From a virus, in the IMG/VR virus record IMGVR_UViG_3300047409_000140, positions 1 through 23,207 of that record: a stretch of DNA of 23,207 bases. One strand, given 5' to 3'. Shown here piece by piece: positions 15,552 to 20,677 of this stretch. The notes under the pieces were generated by a model, which searched no databases, had not been told where the DNA came from, and saw only the letters and a list, made by a program, of their open reading frames with translations. The translations under genes were made by a program, and so were the position numbers. Numbering within the stretch: the first letter of the stretch is position 1; every line of letters starts with the position of its first letter.

Positions 15552-16045
15552 GGTGCTGCCAGTTCTACGCCGGTGGCCGGATCGGGAAGTGGGAGCTCGT
15601 CGCGTTCGGCACGTAGGACGTTTTCCCAGAGGCGATCGTGGCGGGGGATCTCGGTCATCAGGTCGACGATCACATAGGTCAGTTGATCGGTCAGGTACTC
15701 GACTTGCACGCGCCACGCTTCTCGGAGGACGACCCATGCTGGTTTGCCGAGGATCTCGTCGAGGCCGTTCTCGATGACGTTGTCACACCCGTCGGTCAGG
15801 ATGTGGGTGAGTTCGTGCACGATGTAGTGGCGTTGCCGATCGGGTTCGAACTCGAAGAAGTCTCTGCAGAGGGCGAGCTCGCCGAGGCGCTGCCCGTATA
15901 CGCACTTCATCGAGGCGGCTGCATCGCCGTCGGGGTAGGCGGCGAGGAGGGTAATGCGCCAGTCCTGGAGCTCGAGGACCAGCTGCACGTATGAGACGTA
16001 GTTGCCGATCGCCTGCTTGAACAGCGGGGTGAAGCGATTGCTCAT
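15548..16045 (-). CDS. HExxH zinc metalloprotease-like protein
   Basis: 165 residues from ATG 16045. The motif HYIVHELTHIL places a zincin HExxH at 77-81, with H77 and H81 as likely zinc ligands and E78 as catalytic base; E109 or E116 in the following helix (REAWRVQVEYLTDQL) could be the third ligand, as in gluzincins. There is no signal peptide or membrane segment, so it should be cytoplasmic. It lies between the early genes and the HNH/terminase block, away from capsid genes, so a capsid-maturation protease is not favoured. Its substrate is unknown; small phage zincins are known but I cannot tie this one to a described family. Confidence 0.65.
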   Translation of the reverse strand: MSNRFTPLFKQAIGNYVSYVQLVLELQDWRITLLAAYPDGDAAASMKCVYGQRLGELALCRDFFEFEPDRQRHYIVHELTHILTDGCDNVIENGLDEILGKPAWVVLREAWRVQVEYLTDQLTYVIVDLMTEIPRHDRLWENVLRAERDELPLPDPATGVELAAP

Positions 16046-16140
16046 CAGCGACACCTGTGGACAACTACTGGCAATATAACCACGCTCGACGCGACGGTGC
16101 ACGCATGCTGCCGTTTCAGGGGGTTACCGATCGTGGTCAT
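16045..16140 (-). CDS. Candidate 31-residue ORF in the only sizeable early-region gap
   Basis: The frame starts at ATG 16140 in an ATGA overlap with the preceding stop and ends in a TGATG overlap with the metalloprotease start: the same junction forms used all over this genome. The product starts MTTIGNPLKRQ and has a hydrophobic stretch SSVVILPVVVH. Its last codons are AT-rich (GTT ATA TTG CCA GTA GTT) and cover a DnaA-box-like 9-mer, so the stretch may instead be a non-coding regulatory gap of about 91 bp. I see no strong promoter; TATATT near 16070 is the only AT-rich hexamer. Confidence 0.35.
   Translation of the reverse strand: MTTIGNPLKRQHACTVASSVVILPVVVHRCR
16056..16064 (-). promoter_or_regulatory. 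DnaA-box-like 9-mer TTGTCCACA
   Basis: The minus strand reads TTGTCCACA, the preferred DnaA box of Streptomyces and mycobacteria, 10 nt before the metalloprotease-like gene. A single box could be chance (about 0.2 exact copies expected in a window of this size on both strands with even base use), but it lies in the most AT-rich spot of the early region and could serve as a DnaA-responsive control or helper site. Confidence 0.4.
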
Positions 16141-16634
16141 GCGCTCGGCTCGAAGAGGTGGGTGACGTCGTGTTCGTTGTCGACTTTCCATCGGTACCAG
16201 CGCATGTAGTGGCGTGGGCAGAGGCCTCGTTTGTCGCCGAGCTCGCGGCAGTCGATGTCGTCGGACCAGTCTCTGGCGGTGCCGAGTGCGACTTGGCCGT
16301 CGTGGCATCGTGGCTTGTCGGCGCTGGCGGGGATGCGTTCTTCGGGTCTGGTCTTGAGGAAGTGGGCGTATTCGTCGGCGGCTCGTTGGACGGCGTTGCG
16401 GAGATCGAAGAGCTGCTGGAGTCGGGCCCGGATGTCTTCGGCTTTCTCGAATGCGGCTGCTGTGGTGGAGCGGTCGTTGTTGCCGCGGCCGGCTGTTTCG
16501 CCGCGGGCGACGTATCCGTCGCAGAGGGCTTCTTCGCGCCGGAGTTCGCGGATGGCGTTGAGGGCGAGTGGGGCAAGGTGGTTGTAGAGACGCATGCCGA
16601 TCTGTTCGGTTTCGTAGTCTCCGTCGCGGCTCAT
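16137..16634 (-). CDS. Unknown protein with helical N-terminus and Cys/His C-terminal motif
   Basis: 165 residues from ATG 16634, in a TGATG overlap with the preceding 59-residue gene. Residues 10-100 are helical (MRLYNHLAPLALNAIRELRR; RARLQQLFDLRNAVQRAADE). The C-terminus has CHDG (C110, H111), C129 and LCPRHYMRWYRWK (C139, H142), spaced like a zinc-binding module; the 'GLCPRHY.RW' ending recurs in small actinophage proteins, some linked to HNH-like folds, but no HNH catalytic set is visible. Function unknown. Confidence 0.6.
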   Translation of the reverse strand: MSRDGDYETEQIGMRLYNHLAPLALNAIRELRREEALCDGYVARGETAGRGNNDRSTTAAAFEKAEDIRARLQQLFDLRNAVQRAADEYAHFLKTRPEERIPASADKPRCHDGQVALGTARDWSDDIDCRELGDKRGLCPRHYMRWYRWKVDNEHDVTHLFEPSA

Positions 16635-16813
16635 CAGACAGTTGCGGCCTGTTCGTGTGCAAGCTTCTTGTGAACAGCGACGAGCAGCTCTTGGATCGCC
16701 TCGACGTCGGCCGGGGTGCGCGGGGTCGCTTGGCAGAGTCGAGCGTCGACCTTGAGGCCGCACAGATCGCATATCGGCATCGGGACCGGCAGAGTCGGCG
16801 CCTTGGTCTTCAC
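16634..16813 (-). CDS. 59-residue Cys-pair protein
   Basis: A short frame from GTG 16813 to TGA 16636-16634 overlaps the next gene as TGATG; at the front, GTG directly follows one upstream stop (TGAGTG) and overlaps another (GTGA). The product has PICDLCGLKVDARLC, giving a CxxC pair and a further Cys 8 residues later, then a helix DVEAIQELLVAVHKKLAHEQ. It looks like a small treble-clef or zinc-ribbon protein with a helical tail. Junction pattern and codon third positions support coding. Function unknown. Confidence 0.6.
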   Translation of the reverse strand: MKTKAPTLPVPMPICDLCGLKVDARLCQATPRTPADVEAIQELLVAVHKKLAHEQAATV

Positions 16814-16932
16814 TCAGACCGCCGCGTCGAGGAGCGCCTCGTATCGGTCCATGACCTCGCGCACCTCGGCGGCTGTAGGCGTGCTTCGTCGATCGTCCTC
16901 GGCTCGATGAGATCCTCGGTGTCGTTGAGCAT
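16810..16932 (-). CDS. Small ORF, possibly frame-disrupted
   Basis: ATG 16932 overlaps the previous stop (TGATG) and the frame runs 40 codons to a TGA that overlaps the next GTG start (GTGA). The first 17 residues (MLNDTEDLIEPRTIDEA) look natural but the rest is Arg/Ser-rich. The -1 frame over the same bases reads TPTAAEVREVMDRYEALLDA, a good amphipathic helix, and ends at TGA 16814 directly against the next GTG. A fused 39-residue protein would need a one-base shift near 16885; there is no slippery heptamer, so an indel, a sequencing error or a plain 40-residue ORF are the options. Confidence 0.4.
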   Translation of the reverse strand: MLNDTEDLIEPRTIDEARLQPPRCARSWTDTRRSSTRRSE

Positions 16933-17288
16933 CAGTCGCCCTCGTCGTCTGGTGAGTCATTGAGTGGGAGCCGTTCGACGCCTTTGGCGCGTTCGATCTT
17001 GAGGGCCTGGGCGTCGAGGGCCTCGGCGACGAGCTCGCGATCGATGATCGCCGCCGTGCCGGCACGCAACGTGTGGACCCGGTTGAGGACGTCGGTGTCT
17101 TTGACTTCGATGAACCCGATCTTGGTGACGGTGTACTCGAGGACGACGACGCCGGTGTCGCCGATGTGCATGATCTGTGGGTCGATGCCGAGTGCTTGGG
17201 AGAGGCCGTCGCCGGCGTTGGTGATGGCGACGCTGGTGGTGATGACGTCTCGGCCGTCGAAGGTGCCGAGCTTGTCGGTGCTGGTCAT
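16932..17288 (-). CDS. Conserved actinophage protein of unknown function
   Basis: 118 residues from ATG 17288, in an ATGA overlap with the AP2 gene stop and with AGGAG 7 nt upstream. Strands and helices alternate: DVITTSVAITNAGDGLSQAL, VVVLEYTVTKIGFIEVKD, VLNRVHTLRAGTAAIIDREL, ending in an acidic tail (NDSPDDEGD). I recognise the pattern 'TNAGDGLS.AL......H.GD..YVVLE......R......LIRVHTLKAGTA' from many actinophage early regions, but no function is known to me. No catalytic motif is visible. Confidence 0.75.
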   Translation of the reverse strand: MTSTDKLGTFDGRDVITTSVAITNAGDGLSQALGIDPQIMHIGDTGVVVLEYTVTKIGFIEVKDTDVLNRVHTLRAGTAAIIDRELVAEALDAQALKIERAKGVERLPLNDSPDDEGD

Positions 17289-17614
17289 GTTGTGCTCCTG
17301 GTGAGTGGTGAAAGTTGTGTTGCGGGTATGGCGTGAGGTGCAACTGAACTGGCGTCTGAGTTGCACCTCAGCGCGGCGGCGAGGTGCTCGGATGCGGCCT
17401 GCCAGAGCAGGTGGACGTCGAGCAGGATGAAGTCGCGATCGTTCGGGACTGCCGGGAGCGCCTTGGGGTCTCGGATCGACTTCGCTGCGAGGTACGCGGC
17501 GGATGCTTCGTCGATCGTGTCGAATGAGCCGAGGTCGATCAGTTCCCGGTCGATCCAGATGCGAGCGGTGTATCGGTCCCTGAGCTTGATGACGCCGCGA
17601 CGGTGAGGGGCCAT
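17285..17614 (-). CDS. AP2-domain DNA-binding protein
   Basis: 109 residues from ATG 17614 in a TGATG overlap. Residues about 6-45 (GVIKLRDRYTARIWIDRELI, then DLGSFDTIDEASAAYLAAK) show the AP2 fold: three strands with Arg/Trp contacts, the 'LG.FDT.EEA..AY..A' turn and helix. In bacteria and phages AP2 modules usually sit in HNH homing endonucleases; here there is no nuclease. The middle adds a helix (ILLDVHLLWQAASEHLAAAL). The last 25 codons have low GC at third positions and contain a perfect 12-bp inverted repeat and the next gene's ribosome binding site, so the C-terminal tail may be a recent read-through extension. Confidence 0.7.
   Translation of the reverse strand: MAPHRRGVIKLRDRYTARIWIDRELIDLGSFDTIDEASAAYLAAKSIRDPKALPAVPNDRDFILLDVHLLWQAASEHLAAALRCNSDASSVAPHAIPATQLSPLTRSTT
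17334..17370. repeat. Perfect 12-bp inverted repeat with 13-nt spacer
   Basis: TGAGGTGCAACT (17334-17345) is exactly complementary to AGTTGCACCTCA (17359-17370), separated by 13 nt. It lies in the 3' part of the AP2 gene, about 45 nt before the next start codon. As RNA it would form a stable 12-bp stem; as DNA it could be a dimeric-regulator operator. No U-run follows it on the minus strand. Confidence 0.8.
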
Positions 17615-18075
17615 CAGAACATTGCCTCCTGGTGTTGTGGGCGACCAGTGAGCCAGTCGGGCCGTCGGGTCGAATCCTCGGGTGGTCGTCGGCCGATCCG
17701 GTCGAGCTCGGCGAGGTTGGCTGCGACGATTCGCCGGTGGACGTCTTCGACGTTGCGACCGTTCGGGCAGCGGCACGGGGCGACGACTGTGTCGAATTCG
17801 GTGGGGCCGACAACGACGGTTTCCCAGCCATCGCCGCCGCACAATCCGCACGCTGTTTTCTCTTCTCGCGCGGTGCCGAATTGCGCGCGATATGTCGCGC
17901 GGAACTTCGCGATCGATGGTTGGTGTTCTTCGTTGTCGCGCAGCGACTTGAACGCGCTTTCGGCGGGCCCGTGGACGAGCTCGGTGAGGACTTCGTACCA
18001 GATCTCGGTCCCGATTCCGCCTCGCCAGGAGCGGGTGATGCGTTCGGCGAGGTTGCGTGCGTCGACGTCGATCAT
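17614..18075 (-). CDS. Possible helicase-loader-like protein with Cys motif
   Basis: 153 residues from ATG 18075 in an ATGA overlap with the initiator gene. Residues 1-70 (ARNLAERITRSWRGGIGTEI, WYEVLTELVHGPAESAFKSL, HQPSIAKFRATYRAQF) have the 'W...L.......A...L......P.I..F' layout of G39P-type helicase loaders from phages and DnaT/DnaI-like N-termini. A CGLCGGDGWE ... APCRCPNG segment (about 87-120) could bind zinc, and the C-terminus is helical. Position just after the initiator is typical of a loader. The assignment is an inference from pattern and context; it could also be an unrelated zinc protein. Confidence 0.45.
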   Translation of the reverse strand: MIDVDARNLAERITRSWRGGIGTEIWYEVLTELVHGPAESAFKSLRDNEEHQPSIAKFRATYRAQFGTAREEKTACGLCGGDGWETVVVGPTEFDTVVAPCRCPNGRNVEDVHRRIVAANLAELDRIGRRPPEDSTRRPDWLTGRPQHQEAMF

Positions 18076-18758
18076 GGTGTGCTCCCGTTGAGTGCTTTGT
18101 CGACGAACCATGGGTCGCCACCTAGTCGGATTGCGGCTTCTCGTAGCGGTAGACCTGCGGTGATGCAGTCGTTGACGGTGGTGGTCTGTTCGCTGCGGAG
18201 GTTCTTGGCGATCCCGGCGATGAACGCTCGACCTGGTCGTTCGCGGTCCTTGAGAGCGATTGCCTTGGCGGTGGTTTCGATGATCTGCTCGACCGACGAC
18301 GACGACCGATGCCGGGTGTCTGCAGAGTCGTCGTCGTCAGTCGTTTTCTCGGTATGGATGGGTTGGGATGTCTTGGGGTAAGGCGAACGTTTGGCGATGT
18401 TCGGGCGAACGTTCGGGCGAACACTCTGCGAACGTTCACGTACCTTCGCCATCCGTTCGCGGGCTGCGGCACGCTCGGCCTCGACCGCTTCTTTCGAGCT
18501 TTGGTAGTCGAGGTAGTCGTGGACGTGGAACCCGTCTTCGGTGCGGTCGAACAGGCCGACGTCGACCAGTCTCATGGCGAGCAAGATCGGTCGCTTGTGG
18601 TTCGTGAGCCGCTTCACCGCCGCGGCCGGGAGCGCTCCGTCGGTGAGGTGCCGGTTGCAGTATGCGAGTGCGCAGACGTACAGCCAGGCGGCCTCGTCAC
18701 CGGCGGCGAGCACTTTGGGGTGCTCGGGGAAGGCGTCGTCGAGACGGACCCAGGCCAT
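18072..18758 (-). CDS. Replication initiator-like protein (winged-helix N-terminus)
   Basis: 228 residues from ATG 18758 in a TGATG overlap. Residues 1-80 (MAWVRLDDAFPEHPKVLAAG, then LYVCALAYCNRHLTDGALP) are the winged-helix start common to actinophage replication proteins: 'W.R.D....HPKV....' followed by helices, the wing and HDYLDYQ. Residues 85-106 are a charged helix; 107-157 form a low-complexity linker (RERSQSVRPNVRPN, then DDDDSAD and RSSSS). The C-terminal 70 residues are helical, ending GDPWFVDKALNG, and may bind a partner such as the loader. The linker codons contain five iteron-like repeats, so this gene probably encodes and contains the origin recogniser's target, as lambda O does. 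Confidence 0.65.
   Translation of the reverse strand: MAWVRLDDAFPEHPKVLAAGDEAAWLYVCALAYCNRHLTDGALPAAAVKRLTNHKRPILLAMRLVDVGLFDRTEDGFHVHDYLDYQSSKEAVEAERAAARERMAKVRERSQSVRPNVRPNIAKRSPYPKTSQPIHTEKTTDDDDSADTRHRSSSSVEQIIETTAKAIALKDRERPGRAFIAGIAKNLRSEQTTTVNDCITAGLPLREAAIRLGGDPWFVDKALNGSTP
18382..18438. repeat. Five iteron-like direct repeats, candidate replication origin
   Basis: The plus strand carries five copies of a GGCGAACGTTCG-like unit starting at 18382, 18393, 18404, 18416 and 18427, i.e. spaced 11, 11, 12 and 11 bp. The third copy is complete and includes the palindrome CGAACGTTCG. Spacing is one helical turn and mostly not a multiple of three, so the repetition is in DNA rather than protein. 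Sequence just downstream on the coding strand (about 18338-18382) is near 49 % GC, low for this window, as expected of an unwinding region. Confidence 0.6.
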
Positions 18759-19015
18759 CAGCGAGCTCCGACGATGTCGAGGCCGGCGTGGGCGAAGGTG
18801 AGGATCAGGGCGAGCTCGTCGGCGTCGCTCATGTTGCGGGTGTTCCACGTCTGCCATGTCGGGCGTGGCTTGGGTTCAACGGGTCGGTGGCGGCGGCGGT
18901 CTCGCAGCCGGTAGTAGCCGAGCACGCGGCGGTTGTAGTGGTAGTGGAGGATCGCGGCGATCTCGACGTCGCCCACCTCGAGGGAGCGCTCGCGCCTCGT
19001 CACGGGGTCGTTCAT
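18758..19015 (-). CDS. Small basic protein of unknown function
   Basis: 85 residues from ATG 19015 in an ATGA overlap with the WhiB-chimera stop. The first part (EVGDVEIAAILHYHYNRRVL, GYYRLRDRRRHRP) is rich in Arg, His and Tyr and could bind nucleic acid; the end (MSDADELALILTFAHAGLDI) is a hydrophobic helix. No known motif. It lies between a DNA-binding regulator and the initiator. Confidence 0.5.
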   Translation of the reverse strand: MNDPVTRRERSLEVGDVEIAAILHYHYNRRVLGYYRLRDRRRHRPVEPKPRPTWQTWNTRNMSDADELALILTFAHAGLDIVGAR

Positions 19016-20127
19016 GCGACCTGCCCTCGTTGGGCGCGGTACTCGCGCTGGTACAGGGCCTGAGCGGCCTTGCATCGTTCGCATGCGTCTTCGCCGCCGA
19101 GAAGGTGGTCGCGGTACCCGCGGGTGGTGCCGTGCTCGCGTGCCATCACGCCGGCGTCTGGGTGCTCTGCGAGCTCGGCACGCAAGCGACGCCGTGCTCC
19201 GGCTCCGAGGCCGCCGTAGATGCCTTCGAGGGCGTCGAGGTTGGCCATCAGGCAGTCGCGCCGCACCGGGCACGACTTACAGATTCGGACCGCGGCGTCG
19301 TGGGTTTCGATGTCGCCGCGTTGCGGGAACCACATCCTCGGCGGCCGGCCTCGGCATGCGGACAGGTGGCGCCATGGTCGCTCGAGGCGGATCTCGACTG
19401 CTTCGGCGAGCGCGGTGATCAGTTGGCGACGGTCAGCGTCTGCTTCGAGGCGGTCGGCTCTGGCGATCGCCGGCGGGACGACGCGCATCGGTGGCGGGCA
19501 CGGGGTTTCGTGGCCCCACGAGTCTCGGCGTACGGGTCGCCATTCGCCGGCGAGCCAGCGGGAGTGAAGGTTGGCGACCTTGTCGCGGTTGGTGGGGCTG
19601 ATGGTGGTGCGTTTGATCTGCAGGCCGCCCCTGTGTGTGCCGAGCGCCGTGGCGATCGTCGACTTGGGGATACCGGCAGCGGTCATCTCGTCGAGCAGAA
19701 CCCAGGTTGGGCCGGCGGGGATCACTCGCCGGTTCTGGCCGCAGTCGGCGGGTGTGACCGCGAGAATTGCTTCGTGGGTGCGCCACCGGATCCGTTTCGA
19801 TGGTGGCGAGCCTCGGCGGCTGTCGCCGAACACGAGCTTGCACAGGGCGCCGTGCGCGACTCCGGAGACCTTGGCGATCTGTTTGCGGCCGATGCCCTGT
19901 GAGGCGAGCCATTGGACGTGTGCGCGGGCTTCGGTGGCGAGCACGTATGGGGGTTCAAGGCGTTGGGCGCGTTGCTTCTCGTAGAGACGGTTCGCTGTGC
20001 GGCAGTCGTCGCAGCGGCATTTGTCGAGGACGTATGCGGCGTGCTGGCCGTGGGCGTAGACCATCGGTCGGCCGTCGTGTGAGAGCACACCGGCGTCGGC
20101 GCGGAGGGGTCGGTTGGTGAGCTTCAC
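19012..20127 (-). CDS. WhiB-domain / HTH / Cys-cluster chimeric regulator
   Basis: 371 residues from ATG 20127 in an ATGA overlap. Five modules in order: (1) 25-54, an 'HG..AAYVLDKCRCDDCR' Cys cluster (C37, C39, C42); (2) 69-101, a helix-turn-helix (LASQGIGRKQIAKVSGVAHG); (3) 141-191, a second helix-turn-helix of the same layout (MTAAGIPKSTIATALGTHRG); (4) 250-316, a WhiB domain with C258, C283, C286, C292 and GIYGG (302-306, normally G[VI]WGG), expected to hold a [4Fe-4S] cluster; (5) 331-365, a second copy of module 1 (EHGTTRGYRDH ... CERC). Typical WhiB proteins have 80-140 residues and no HTH. A redox-responsive or sigma-binding transcription regulator is inferred. All four WhiB cysteines are present. 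Confidence 0.8.
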   Translation of the reverse strand: MKLTNRPLRADAGVLSHDGRPMVYAHGQHAAYVLDKCRCDDCRTANRLYEKQRAQRLEPPYVLATEARAHVQWLASQGIGRKQIAKVSGVAHGALCKLVFGDSRRGSPPSKRIRWRTHEAILAVTPADCGQNRRVIPAGPTWVLLDEMTAAGIPKSTIATALGTHRGGLQIKRTTISPTNRDKVANLHSRWLAGEWRPVRRDSWGHETPCPPPMRVVPPAIARADRLEADADRRQLITALAEAVEIRLERPWRHLSACRGRPPRMWFPQRGDIETHDAAVRICKSCPVRRDCLMANLDALEGIYGGLGAGARRRLRAELAEHPDAGVMAREHGTTRGYRDHLLGGEDACERCKAAQALYQREYRAQRGQVA

Positions 20128-20369
20128 GCCGGCACCTCGTCGGGTTGAGGTGGTGGCGGAGGCGGCCAGGATGCCCGGCGACCGTCGTCAGTGAGGAAGT
20201 CGGACGCTGGGCGCAGTCGATCGAGGAGCTCGCTTACAGCTGCGATGACGAGCCTGTTCATCGATAGGTCCCGTTCGAGCGCCGCTAGTCGGAGGCGCTC
20301 GTGGAGATCGGGTGGGAAGCGCACGGCGGTGGTGACTCGCGCGTGTGGGTATTCGACGGGCCGCGCCAT
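20124..20369 (-). CDS. Ribbon-helix-helix DNA-binding protein
   Basis: 81 residues from ATG 20369 in a TGATG overlap; its end overlaps the next start (ATGA). Residues 10-50 (ARVTTAVRFPPDLHERLRLA, then ALERDLSMNRLVIAAVSELL) are a ribbon-helix-helix: a basic strand followed by two helices with the 'S.N..V..AV...L' pattern of HicB/Arc/CopG-type proteins. A Pro-rich tail follows. It probably binds an operator as a dimer of dimers. The acidic gene before it could be a partner, but no toxin motif is seen. Confidence 0.75.
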   Translation of the reverse strand: MARPVEYPHARVTTAVRFPPDLHERLRLAALERDLSMNRLVIAAVSELLDRLRPASDFLTDDGRRASWPPPPPPQPDEVPA

Positions 20370-20677
20370 CAGCCGGCTCCCGTCCAGAGTTCACTGTCGG
20401 CTTGCTCGATGAAGTCTGCAGCGGCTCGATAGACCTCGGCGATGTCAGGGCATGGCCACGGTGTGGATTCGCCGTTGTCGATCGCGGCATCGTTCATCCA
20501 GTCGTCGATGAACCCACGTAGCCTGCCTGCGGATTGGTCGTAGCTGATGCCGCTGTCGTCGAGTTGGATCCATTCGCCGGCGTCTGACCGCACCACGATG
20601 AGCCACGAGGCCTCGCCACGCTCGTCGACGTAGGTCCAGCCCGCGCACACTGTCCCGGTGATCTGCTCGACAGCCAT
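20369..20677 (-). CDS. Acidic lysine-free protein of unknown function
   Basis: 102 residues from ATG 20677 in a TGATG overlap. About twenty Asp/Glu, only about five Arg and no Lys give a very acidic protein (WIQLDDSGISYDQSAG, then GFIDDWMNDAAIDNGEST). A beta-rich first half (ASWLIVVRSDAGEWIQLD) is followed by helices (DIAEVYRAAADFIEQAD). No domain recognised. Strong acidity next to DNA-binding genes would fit a DNA-mimic or a partner of basic proteins, but this is speculation. Confidence 0.5.
   Translation of the reverse strand: MAVEQITGTVCAGWTYVDERGEASWLIVVRSDAGEWIQLDDSGISYDQSAGRLRGFIDDWMNDAAIDNGESTPWPCPDIAEVYRAAADFIEQADSELWTGAG

Noticed and set aside
18295-18340. GTC/GAC-rich short tandem stretch near the iteron array
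   Set aside because: It encodes the DDDD and SSSS linker of the initiator-like protein; codon repetition explains it without a DNA role.
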